Part shown: in pieces, positions 6,462 to 12,677 of the stretch
How the letters are laid out: each line of letters begins with the position of its first letter
How positions within the stretch are numbered: position 1 is the first letter of the stretch
Assembly: GCA_002490465.1 (NCBI GenBank)
Contig: DKUB01000030.1
Location: 448-13,194 of the forward strand
DNA length: 12,747 bases
Direction of reading: 5' to 3'
Source of the DNA: Lachnoclostridium sp. UBA7215
Lineage (GTDB): Bacteria; Bacillota; Clostridia; Lachnospirales; Lachnospiraceae
The notes under the pieces: generated by a model
What the model was told of the DNA's origin: nothing
The model's input: the letters and a program-made list of their open reading frames with translations, nothing else
Databases searched by the model: none
Translations under genes and position numbers: made by a program

Positions 6462-7487
6462 ATGAATAAGAAGATTGTGACATTTGGAGAGTTGATGTTA
6501 AGACTGGCACCGGAAGGGTATTACCGCTTTGTACAGGCAGAGTCTTTTGGTGCTACTTATGGCGGCGGAGAGGCAAATGTAGCTGTTTCACTTGCAAATT
6601 ATGGAATGGATGTTAAATTTGTTACAAAACTGCCTTCCCATGAGATTGGACAGGCAGCTATTAATTCTCTGAGAAAATATGGAGTGGATACATCAGATAT
6701 TGTGCGCGGCGGCGATAGGGTTGGTATTTATTTTCTGGAAAAAGGGGCATCGCAGAGGCCGTCTAAGGTAATTTATGACCGTGCCGGTTCTTCTATAGCA
6801 ACAGCGTCAAGAGGAGATTTTGACTGGAAGAAAATCTTTGAGGGAGTGGACTGGTTCCACTTTACAGGCATTACTCCGGCACTGGGTGATGAAATAGCAG
6901 AAATCTGCATGGAAGCATGTAAGGCGGCGAAAGAGGCTGGTGTAACGATTTCCTGTGATTTAAATTACCGCAATAAACTCTGGAGTAAAGAGAAGGCCGG
7001 TCAGGTAATGGCAAAGCTCTGTGAGTATGTGGATGTATGTATCGCCAATGAAGAGGATGCTGCAGATGTATTCGGCATTAAGGCAAAGGATACGGATGTT
7101 ACATCCGGGACCGTGAATCACGAGGGCTATAAGGATGTGGCAAAGCAGCTCGCAGACCGTTTCCACTTTTCTAAAGTGGCAATTACTCTGCGTGAAAGTA
7201 TTTCTGCCAATGATAATAACTGGTCTGCCATGCTGTATGATGGCAGTGATTATTATTTCAGCAAAAAATATAAGATGCATATAGTAGACCGCGTTGGAGG
7301 CGGGGATAGTTTTGGAGGCGGCCTGATTTGTGCTGCTCTGAGTGGGTATGGGGCACAGGAAATGATTGAGTTTGCTGTGGCTGCTTCCTGTCTGAAGCAT
7401 TCGATTGAAGGGGATTATAATATGGTTTCCATGGATGAAGTATTGAAGCTGGCCGGCGGTGACGGTTCCGGCCGTGTGCAGCGGTAG
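6462..7487 (+). CDS. kdgK: 2-keto-3-deoxygluconate kinase, PfkB family
   Basis: A 341-residue ribokinase/PfkB-family sugar kinase that phosphorylates 2-keto-3-deoxygluconate to KDPG with ATP. The N-terminal FGELMLRLAPEG and TYGGGEANVAVSLANYG form the sugar-binding part, with DRAGSS and CDLNYRNKLW further in. The PfkB signature 2 appears as DRVGGGDSFGGG, with D282 as the catalytic base. The first glycine-alanine pair of the usual GAGD is GG here, a form I associate with clostridial KDG kinases. GGAGGAG at 6452-6458 sits four bases before the ATG at 6462; the in-frame TTG at 6450 overlaps this site and is rejected. It is translationally close to eda and makes the substrate for it, so the pair is a functional unit. 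A fructokinase role is the main alternative but is less likely given the neighbour. Confidence 0.92.
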   Translation: MNKKIVTFGELMLRLAPEGYYRFVQAESFGATYGGGEANVAVSLANYGMDVKFVTKLPSHEIGQAAINSLRKYGVDTSDIVRGGDRVGIYFLEKGASQRPSKVIYDRAGSSIATASRGDFDWKKIFEGVDWFHFTGITPALGDEIAEICMEACKAAKEAGVTISCDLNYRNKLWSKEKAGQVMAKLCEYVDVCIANEEDAADVFGIKAKDTDVTSGTVNHEGYKDVAKQLADRFHFSKVAITLRESISANDNNWSAMLYDGSDYYFSKKYKMHIVDRVGGGDSFGGGLICAALSGYGAQEMIEFAVAASCLKHSIEGDYNMVSMDEVLKLAGGDGSGRVQR

Positions 7488-7533
7488 GGGGCTATGAGAA
7501 AACCTCCATCCTGTACATCCGGGCAAAGAGAAC

Positions 7534-7604
7534 AGGGGGCAGAAAATTATTTTTGCCCTCTATTAAATGCTACAAGGCGGAGCAGAGAGGAAGAAATCTG
7601 CTCC
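7534..7604 (+). promoter_or_regulatory. Two-hairpin leader between kdgK and the alarmone hydrolase gene
   Basis: The first hairpin pairs AGGGGGCAGAAA (7534-7545) with TTTGCCCTCT-type sequence ending at 7561. It has twelve pairs including two G-T, closed by a four-base loop. The second pairs GGAGCAGA (7579-7586) perfectly with TCTGCTCC (7597-7604) around a purine-only loop containing GAGGAAG. Neither is followed by a T run. They fill most of the 156-base gap before the start at 7644. They may limit read-through from kdgK or control translation; no known riboswitch class is recognised. Confidence 0.55.
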
Positions 7605-7643
7605 ATTTGTGGTGCCTTTTATCAGGCGACACAGGAGTGCCGG

Positions 7644-8243
7644 ATGCTGGAAGACGCCTTTTTGTTTGCGGAGAAGGCGCATAGAGGACAGATGCGCAAG
7701 GGGACAGACATTCCCTATTTAATTCATTTGGTGCGCACATGGGATTATGTGAAGCAGATGACAGATTCTATGGACGAACAGGCGGCGGCACTTTTACATG
7801 ACGTGTTAGAGGATACTCCGGTCACACTTAGGGAGCTGAAGGAGACATTTGGCGATTATATAGCGGATCTTGTAGAGTCAGAGAGTGAGCATAAGCGGGA
7901 GGAGCGACCGGCGGCGGAGACATGGAAGGTAAGGAAAATGGAAACCTTAAGCAGGGTGCACCATCTTGCCCAGTGTGAGGGTTCGGAACCATATTTACAT
8001 ATTACCCTTGGTGATAAGCTGGCGAATTTATATTCCATGAGTTATGAATATGCCCAGAGAGGAGAAGAACTCTGGAAAAAATTTAATCAGAAAGATAAAG
8101 GCATGCATGCCTGGTATTATGGAGAGCTGGGAGCCATTTTCCAAAATTATTTTACAGATGGCAGGGCAGCAGTACTTGTTCAGGAGTATTTCCAGTATTA
8201 TCGGTCAGTGTTCGGGCAGGACGGTATTACAAAATTAACATGA
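7644..8243 (+). CDS. Small alarmone hydrolase-like HD protein (MESH1-like (p)ppGpp hydrolase)
   Basis: A 199-residue stand-alone HD-domain protein similar to the hydrolase half of RelA/SpoT and to MESH1, which remove the 3' pyrophosphate from (p)ppGpp. Motifs in order are AHRGQMRKGTDIPYLIHL (metal ligand H28), ALLHDVLEDT (H52, D53, catalytic E56, D57) and LGDKLANL (metal ligand D124, N128). No synthetase, TGS or ACT domain is present. The C-terminal helices carry HAWYYGELGAIF. The start at 7644 is chosen because AGGAG (7633-7637) stands six bases upstream and the domain begins at once. An in-frame ATG at 7494 would add 50 unconserved-looking residues and has a GGGGG only two bases away. NADPH is a known MESH1 substrate, so the activity could be broader. 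Its last 17 bases overlap the end of the convergent kinase gene. Confidence 0.82.
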   Translation: MLEDAFLFAEKAHRGQMRKGTDIPYLIHLVRTWDYVKQMTDSMDEQAAALLHDVLEDTPVTLRELKETFGDYIADLVESESEHKREERPAAETWKVRKMETLSRVHHLAQCEGSEPYLHITLGDKLANLYSMSYEYAQRGEELWKKFNQKDKGMHAWYYGELGAIFQNYFTDGRAAVLVQEYFQYYRSVFGQDGITKLT

Positions 8244-9219
8244 CGGCAAAAAACAGGACAGCCAGGACACCGGCCAGTGCCAATATCGGGCCAAAGGTCC
8301 GCATCAGTCCCAGGTGGACATTATTTTCCTTCATAAAAGCATGACGGCGTAATGCGTATAAGGCACTATGTATACAAAAGGAAATAACGAACAGGGACAT
8401 GGTAGAATAATCTTTTTTCGATAAAAAAAAGGTAAATAAAATCCATTCAAAAGCAAGAATGGTACCTTGAAACGGGATGGTAAGCCAGAACGGTATATGG
8501 GCGGCATCACCGGAATTTCCTTTTATATCATGCGTGTTGGCATAGTCCAGCTCGTCTTTCATTTCTTCTACACTCGAATACTGTTTTTCCGGATTCTTTT
8601 CCATACATTTTTCAATGACAGGTGTAAAGCGTCCATGGTACGTACATTTACCGTGTTTTGGCGGCTTTCCAGTCAACATTTCGTGGAAAATAGCGCCAAG
8701 TGTGTCCAATATATCACGGAAGGTAAGTTTTTTCTTGCTGGTGTATTCCGGCACGAAATCTAACAGCTTAATGGTCCCGACTTTTGTGACAAAGATGTTG
8801 CTTGGACGCAGATCGTGATGGATAATGGGAGGCTGCAGTTTTAGAAGTTCCGCAATGCATTCACTGAGTTTGTCCATAATGGCGTATGCCTGTTCCTCTG
8901 TCATACCGATACCTTTACTCTTATTTTGTTCCATGAGTTCAGCCAGTGTAGCGCCTTGAAGAAATTCTTCCACCACTAATGTGTTTTCATCAAAATATTT
9001 TACACTGTATATATGTGGCCACTCACTGTAATCAAGCTGCCAGAGCCTCGTATAAAGGTTTTTAATATTTTTTTTTCGATACATTTTGAGGATTCCCTCT
9101 GGGGAACCCTTTTCCGCAACGCATTTTACCTTATATATAATCGTGTGGTCATTTTGGGAAATCGGCTGGCCAATAGGGACATACTGTTTTGTGACAAACA
9201 GTTCTTTTTCTGAAGCCAT
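8227..9219 (-). CDS. Membrane-anchored Ser/Thr protein kinase-like protein with a degenerate activation segment
   Basis: 330 residues. Residues 10-226 are a protein kinase-like domain and the rest holds three predicted membrane helices (about 250-267, 273-291 and 305-329). Retained are the ATP lysine K45 in GILKMY, HHDLRPSN (134-141) with D136 and N141, D154, and DILDTLGAIFHEMLTGKPP corresponding to subdomain IX. Changed are the glycine-rich loop (no GxGxxG), HRD as HHD, the Lys two after the Asp as R138, and DFG as DFV (154-156). Only about 14 residues separate D154 from D169, so the activation segment and APE motif are largely missing. It may be a weak kinase or a pseudokinase sensor. The start at 9219 has AAAGGA seven bases upstream; earlier in-frame ATGs lack a good site. 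No extracellular PASTA repeats are present, unlike PrkC. Confidence 0.82.
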   Translation of the reverse strand: MASEKELFVTKQYVPIGQPISQNDHTIIYKVKCVAEKGSPEGILKMYRKKNIKNLYTRLWQLDYSEWPHIYSVKYFDENTLVVEEFLQGATLAELMEQNKSKGIGMTEEQAYAIMDKLSECIAELLKLQPPIIHHDLRPSNIFVTKVGTIKLLDFVPEYTSKKKLTFRDILDTLGAIFHEMLTGKPPKHGKCTYHGRFTPVIEKCMEKNPEKQYSSVEEMKDELDYANTHDIKGNSGDAAHIPFWLTIPFQGTILAFEWILFTFFLSKKDYSTMSLFVISFCIHSALYALRRHAFMKENNVHLGLMRTFGPILALAGVLAVLFFAVMLIL

Positions 9220-9243
9220 AGAATCATCCTTTCTGCACATATC

Positions 9244-9257
9244 TTTGTAGTAAGTAT
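9244..9257 (-). repeat. 14-base sequence shared with the CotF-like upstream region (copy 2)
   Basis: TTTGTAGTAAGTAT, identical to 4938-4951. It overlaps the candidate -10 element of the kinase-like gene and sits at a similar distance from the start codon as the first copy does from its own. Confidence 0.6.
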
Positions 9258-9281
9258 ACACTTTTTTTGTGCAGGATGCCA
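9253..9281 (-). promoter_or_regulatory. Candidate promoter of the kinase-like gene
   Basis: On the minus strand TATACT (9258 to 9253) is a good -10 element; 17 bases upstream is TGGCAT (9281 to 9276), a poor -35 match. The 5' untranslated region would be about 27 bases. It lies close to the divergent promoter of the FliB-like gene, separated by only a few bases between the -35 elements. Confidence 0.45.
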
Positions 9282-9288
9282 CCTGTTT

Positions 9289-9317
9289 TTGCATATTCCG
9301 GGAAACTCTGCTATAAT
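9289..9317 (+). promoter_or_regulatory. Sigma-A promoter of the FliB-like gene
   Basis: TTGCAT (9289-9294), a 17-base spacer, then a perfect TATAAT (9312-9317). The predicted transcript start near 9324 is just ahead of the GGGGGAAC ribosome binding site and the ATG at 9345. In-frame start codons before this promoter are therefore unlikely to be used. Confidence 0.8.
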
Positions 9318-9344
9318 TTTTCTGGAAATGGGGGAACGATTACA

Positions 9345-10502
9345 ATGCATATTCGATATCCGGTTTATTATGAGTCTTTTCACTGTGTCGCAGGGAACTG
9401 TGAAGATACCTGCTGTGCAGGATGGGAAATTGATATAGATGATAAAAGTTATGAATATTACAAAAATGTGCCCGGAGATTTTGGAAAGCGGCTTCGGGAT
9501 AATATTCAAAAATATCAGGATGAGGAAAATACTGCCTATGAGTCCCATGGGTTTATTTTGAAAAAGGACAGGCGCTGCCCGTTTTTAAATCAAGAGGGGC
9601 TGTGTGATTTATACATAGAACTGGGTGAGGAGGCCCTGTGCGATGTTTGTACCGATACACCGCGTAATTTTTTTGAGTACGGGGGAGAGCGGGAAATTTC
9701 TATCAGTGCCAGCTGCCCGGAAGCAGCCCGCCTGATTTATGGGAAAAAGGAACCACATGTATTTGTAACGCGTATGGAAGAGGGGGAGCTTGATGTAGTA
9801 GAGAGCGGGGAGGAAATGGCGTTTGCCTGGCGGATTCGTGAGGCCAGGGACAGAGCAGTCAGGATTTTACAAAACCGGGAATTTTCCATCACAGAACGGG
9901 TGGCGCAGTTTCTGCATTTTTCGGAAGAAGTTCAGAATTGCCTGAATGACAATGAGGCAGAACGTATCAAAGATATTGGAGAGGAGCAGCCGGGGGTAGT
10001 GTGCCATCACCGGGGTGAAGGAGATAAGAGATATCAATTCTATCTCGGTAGAATGCTTATATTTAGTGAATTAAACAGTTTTCGCGAAGACTGGCAGGAG
10101 ATGCTTGTATTAATGCAGAACCGATATGTTTCAGCGGCAGACGGGGCGGCAACATATGCCAGTGACAGCAAAGAGTGGCAGGAGTTCCTTTTGACGGAAG
10201 AGAGAGAGTATGAATATGAACATCTTCTGGTATATTATGCTTTTATGTGTCTTGCCAGATGTGTGGATGATTATGATTTTTTGGGAAAGGCAAAGCTCTG
10301 TATTGTAAGTTATCTTATGGTGCGGGATATGGATATGGCGTGGTACATGGAACGGGGTGGGTATACAAGAGAAGACAGGTTGCGGATGGTACGTATTTAT
10401 GCCAGGGAGGTTGAGCACTCAGAGGATAATCTTGATTTTCTTGCAGAAGCTTTTTTGTTCGAAGATGTATATCGTCCGGAAAATCTGCTGTTATCTCTTT
10501 AA
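9345..10502 (+). CDS. FliB-like cysteine-rich protein (flagellin lysine-N-methylase family)
   Basis: A 385-residue protein with the cysteine-rich N-terminal region typical of FliB relatives. The cysteines are C14, C19, C23 and C24 in HCVAGNCEDTCCAGWEID, C78 in RRCPFLN, C87 in GLCDLY, C99 and C102 in LCDVCTDTPRNFFEYGGE, and C124 in SASCPEAARL. This pattern strongly suggests an Fe-S cluster or zinc site. FliB in Salmonella methylates lysines of flagellin; the target of clostridial relatives is generally untested. The C-terminal two thirds is helical, charged and less recognisable. No flagellar gene is present in this window, so another protein target is possible and no gene symbol is given. The ATG at 9345 is preceded by GGGGGAAC about eight bases upstream and lies behind a clear promoter. 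It appears to be a single-gene unit, bounded by the RNase Y promoter. Confidence 0.82.
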   Translation: MHIRYPVYYESFHCVAGNCEDTCCAGWEIDIDDKSYEYYKNVPGDFGKRLRDNIQKYQDEENTAYESHGFILKKDRRCPFLNQEGLCDLYIELGEEALCDVCTDTPRNFFEYGGEREISISASCPEAARLIYGKKEPHVFVTRMEEGELDVVESGEEMAFAWRIREARDRAVRILQNREFSITERVAQFLHFSEEVQNCLNDNEAERIKDIGEEQPGVVCHHRGEGDKRYQFYLGRMLIFSELNSFREDWQEMLVLMQNRYVSAADGAATYASDSKEWQEFLLTEEREYEYEHLLVYYAFMCLARCVDDYDFLGKAKLCIVSYLMVRDMDMAWYMERGGYTREDRLRMVRIYAREVEHSEDNLDFLAEAFLFEDVYRPENLLLSL

Positions 10503-10509
10503 AAATATA

Positions 10510-10551
10510 AAATTGTGGGCCGCCGCGGATATGTTGAGCCGTTCACAATTT
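10510..10551 (+). repeat. Spaced inverted repeat between the FliB-like gene and the RNase Y promoter
   Basis: AAATTGTG (10510-10517) is repeated inversely as CACAATTT (10544-10551), with a nested GGC/GCC pair inside. It begins eight bases after the FliB-like stop codon and ends one base before the RNase Y -35 element. As RNA it may be a poor terminator for the upstream gene (tail TTTCTTG); as DNA it could be an operator. The 26-base centre includes GC-rich CGCCGCGG. Confidence 0.5.
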
Positions 10552-10552
10552 C

Positions 10553-10581
10553 TTGACAAATTGCACAAAAAAGTGTAGAAT
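10553..10581 (+). promoter_or_regulatory. Strong sigma-A promoter of the RNase Y gene
   Basis: A perfect TTGACA (10553-10558), a 17-base spacer and TAGAAT (10576-10581), five of six in the -10. The predicted start of transcription is near 10588. It is the best -35/-10 pair in the window and indicates constitutive transcription, subject to the structures on both sides. Confidence 0.88.
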
Positions 10582-10588
10582 AAATGTG

Positions 10589-10610
10589 TTGTACGCATAT
10601 ATGCGTACAA
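10589..10610 (+). promoter_or_regulatory. 22-bp perfect palindrome at the RNase Y transcript start
   Basis: The half-site TTGTACGCATA is followed directly by its exact reverse complement, with no spacer. It begins about seven bases after the -10 element, at or within a base or two of the predicted first transcribed nucleotide. It could be a 5'-terminal stem-loop on the mRNA or a site for a dimeric DNA-binding repressor. It is not followed by a T run and is not a terminator. Confidence 0.75.
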
Positions 10611-10622
10611 GGAAAAAAATAA

Positions 10623-10635
10623 AGGAGGTGCTCCT
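10623..10635 (+). promoter_or_regulatory. Ribosome binding site of RNase Y within a small hairpin
   Basis: AGGAGG (10623-10628) lies eight bases before the GTG at 10637 and decides that start. AGGAG can pair with CTCCT (10631-10635) across a three-base GTG loop, so the site may be partly masked. The stem is only five pairs and may be marginal. Confidence 0.6.
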
Positions 10636-10636
10636 G

Positions 10637-12202
10637 GTGCCAGGGACGATGTTTACGATCGTGGCTGTCATCGTGGTAGTAATCTTGCTTGCGGTAACTG
10701 CTTTTATCTCTTGGAAGATAGCTATTTCCTATCATATTAAAGTAGGGGAAGCAAAAGTGGGAAGCGCAGAGGAGAAAGCGAGAGAAATTATTGATGATGC
10801 GTTAAAGACAGCTGAGACCAAAAAACGTGAGGCTCTGCTCGAGGCAAAGGAGGAAAACTTAAAAGTTAAGAATGACCTCGATAAAGAAGTGAAAGAGCGT
10901 AGAGCAGAAGTTCAGTGCTATGAGAAGCGAGTGCTGGGCAAAGAAGAAACTCTGGACAAAAAACTGGATGCACTTGAGAAACGGGAAGCAAAGTTAAACG
11001 CAAAGGAACAGAGCTTTGAGAAAGAAAAAGAAAAGGTAGAAGAACTTCGTCAAAGCCATACGCGCGAACTTGAAAAAATTTCCGGTCTCACCTCTGAACA
11101 GGCAAAAGAGTACTTATTAAAAACTGTGGAAGAAGATGTTAAGCATGAAACCGCAGTTATGGTAAAAGAATTGGAGCGTCAAGCTAAGGATGAGGCAGAT
11201 AAAAAAGCCAAAGATCTTGTGGTAACTGCAATCCAGAAATGTGCAGCGGATCATGTTTCTGAAACAACGATTTCTGTTGTACCGCTGCCCAATGATGAAA
11301 TGAAGGGAAGAATTATCGGCAGGGAAGGACGGAATATCCGTACCCTGGAAAACCTTACGGGTATTGATTTAATTATTGACGATACGCCGGAGGCCGTTAT
11401 TTTATCCGGATTTGATCCGATTCGTAGGGAAGTAGCCAGAATTGCTTTGGAAAAGCTTATCGTTGATGGCAGAATTCATCCTGCCAGAATCGAGGAGATG
11501 GTAGAAAAAGCAAAAAAAGAAGTTGAAACAATGATTCGTGAAGAAGGCGAAGAAGCAGCACTGGAGGTCGGGGTACATGGTATCCATCCAGAGTTGATAC
11601 GCCTTTTGGGTAAGATGCGTTTTCGTACCAGTTATGGGCAGAATGCTTTGAAGCATTCACTGGAAGTTGCCCATTTATCCGGTCTTCTGGCCGGAGAGGT
11701 TGGTGCTGATGTCCGCATGGCGAAACGTGCCGGGCTTCTTCATGACATTGGAAAATCTGTGGATCATGATATGGAAGGTTCGCATATCCAGTTAGGTGCG
11801 GATTTATGCCGTAAGTTTAAGGAGTCGGCGCTGGTGATTAATGCCGTTGAGGCACATCATGGTGCCGTTGAGGCAGAAAGCATGATTGCCTGTCTTGTAC
11901 AGGCGGCAGATGCTATTTCGGCGGCGCGTCCAGGTGCCCGGCGTGAAACACTGGAGACATATACGAACCGTTTGAAACAATTAGAGGATATTTCTAATGG
12001 CTTTAAGGGAGTTGATAAGTCTTTTGCTATTCAGGCAGGTAGAGAAGTTCGAGTGATGGTAGTACCGGATCAGATTAATGATGATGAGATGGTGCTGCTT
12101 GCCCGCGATTTGTCAAAACAAATCGAGGCAGAGTTACAGTATCCGGGCCAGATTAAGGTCAATGTGATACGCGAATCCAGAGTTGTAGATTACGCGAAAT
12201 AG
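10637..12202 (+). CDS. rny: Ribonuclease Y
   Basis: A 521-residue endoribonuclease anchored in the membrane that starts decay of many mRNAs in Firmicutes. In order: an N-terminal membrane helix (about 6-26), a long charged coiled coil (about 30-190), a KH domain near 211-277 with MKGRIIGREGRNIRTLE and LIIDDTPEAVILSGFDPIRRE, and an HD domain with AGLLHDIGKSVDHD. The HD pair is H369-D370, matching H368-D369 of the B. subtilis enzyme. The C-terminus PGQIKVNVIRESRVVDYAK is also family-typical. The GTG at 10637 is chosen because AGGAGG is eight bases upstream and the length then agrees with the 520-residue B. subtilis protein. The ATG at 10649 is too far from the site, and the upstream TTG at 10553 lies in the promoter. 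The gene has its own promoter and terminator. Confidence 0.96.
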   Translation: MPGTMFTIVAVIVVVILLAVTAFISWKIAISYHIKVGEAKVGSAEEKAREIIDDALKTAETKKREALLEAKEENLKVKNDLDKEVKERRAEVQCYEKRVLGKEETLDKKLDALEKREAKLNAKEQSFEKEKEKVEELRQSHTRELEKISGLTSEQAKEYLLKTVEEDVKHETAVMVKELERQAKDEADKKAKDLVVTAIQKCAADHVSETTISVVPLPNDEMKGRIIGREGRNIRTLENLTGIDLIIDDTPEAVILSGFDPIRREVARIALEKLIVDGRIHPARIEEMVEKAKKEVETMIREEGEEAALEVGVHGIHPELIRLLGKMRFRTSYGQNALKHSLEVAHLSGLLAGEVGADVRMAKRAGLLHDIGKSVDHDMEGSHIQLGADLCRKFKESALVINAVEAHHGAVEAESMIACLVQAADAISAARPGARRETLETYTNRLKQLEDISNGFKGVDKSFAIQAGREVRVMVVPDQINDDEMVLLARDLSKQIEAELQYPGQIKVNVIRESRVVDYAK

Positions 12203-12224
12203 TGTATTTGTCATGAGTGAGTAT

Positions 12225-12271
12225 AACCCGCTGTATTAGTTACTTTTCAGAAACTAATACCGCGGGTTTTT
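12225..12271 (+). terminator. Rho-independent terminator of the RNase Y gene
   Basis: AACCCGC (12225-12231) pairs with GCGGGTT (12262-12268). After one mismatch, GTATTAGT (12233-12240) pairs with ACTAATAC (12253-12260). The loop is about 12 bases and the 3' arm runs into TTTTT. It begins 22 bases after the stop codon. Fifteen Watson-Crick pairs make it the strongest terminator in the window. Confidence 0.92.
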
Positions 12272-12295
12272 GTGTTTGGTAAAAGGCGGGGTATA

Positions 12296-12324
12296 TTGCA
12301 ATTCATGTTTTCCTGTGATAAAAT
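12296..12324 (+). promoter_or_regulatory. Promoter of the MntA-like nucleotidyltransferase gene
   Basis: TTGCAA (12296-12301), 17 bases, TAAAAT (12319-12324), with TG one base before the -10 (extended form). The predicted start near 12331 falls on the AAGGAG ribosome binding site, so the untranslated leader would be only about 14 bases. Confidence 0.7.
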
Positions 12325-12344
12325 AACCGGAAGGAGTGAAGCGT

Positions 12345-12677
12345 ATGCGTAAAGGAATGGAAATGATTCAGGAAATATTAACACTTTATTCAGTAGAAAT
12401 CCGTCGTGTCCTGGGGGATGATCTTAGAAGGATAATTGTGTATGGTTCTTACGCCAGAGGTGATTATAATGAAAATTCAGACATTGATATAATGGTATTG
12501 ACCAGCCTTCCAGAACAGGAGATTGAGTTGGCAGAGGATAAACTATATGATGCGGCATTTGGTTTCTTAATGGAATACGGGGTAAACATAAGTGTAATTG
12601 TCAAAAATGAAGAGCATTTTATCTATTGGCCGGGAGCACTTCCATTTTATGATAATGTAGAAAGGGAATCAGCATGA
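12345..12677 (+). CDS. MntA-like minimal nucleotidyltransferase (antitoxin type)
   Basis: A 110-residue protein of the minimal nucleotidyltransferase family. The signature GSx10DxD is exact: G34-S35 in VYGSYARGD, then D46 and D48 in NSDIDIMV. Proteins of this kind pair with HEPN-domain toxins; in the studied HepT/MntA system MntA transfers AMP groups onto the HEPN toxin and silences it. A third acidic residue is expected on a later strand, but the corresponding segment reads VNISVIV, so it may be replaced or lie elsewhere. The ATG at 12345 has AAGGAG eight bases upstream; the GTG at 12336 overlaps that site. The stop overlaps an ATG (ATGA at 12674-12677), as in two-gene toxin-antitoxin operons. 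An aminoglycoside-type nucleotidyltransferase is unlikely at this size. Confidence 0.85.
   Translation: MRKGMEMIQEILTLYSVEIRRVLGDDLRRIIVYGSYARGDYNENSDIDIMVLTSLPEQEIELAEDKLYDAAFGFLMEYGVNISVIVKNEEHFIYWPGALPFYDNVERESA

Noticed and set aside
6960..7526. A 188-codon open frame on the minus strand within kdgK
   Set aside because: It mirrors the kinase coding sequence, has no recognisable domain and no ribosome binding site.
7494..7643. N-terminal extension of the alarmone hydrolase from an ATG at 7494
   Set aside because: The added 50 residues look non-coding, would be translated through two stable hairpins, and the ATG has a G-run only two bases upstream. The ATG at 7644 has AGGAG six bases away and begins the domain.
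10589..10610. Palindrome as a phage attachment site or transposon end
   Set aside because: No integrase, transposase or matching second copy was seen in the window, and its place at the transcript start is better explained by regulation.
10553..10636. Longer RNase Y starting at the upstream TTG
   Set aside because: That codon is part of the -35 element and lies before the predicted transcript start. The GTG at 10637 gives the right family length.
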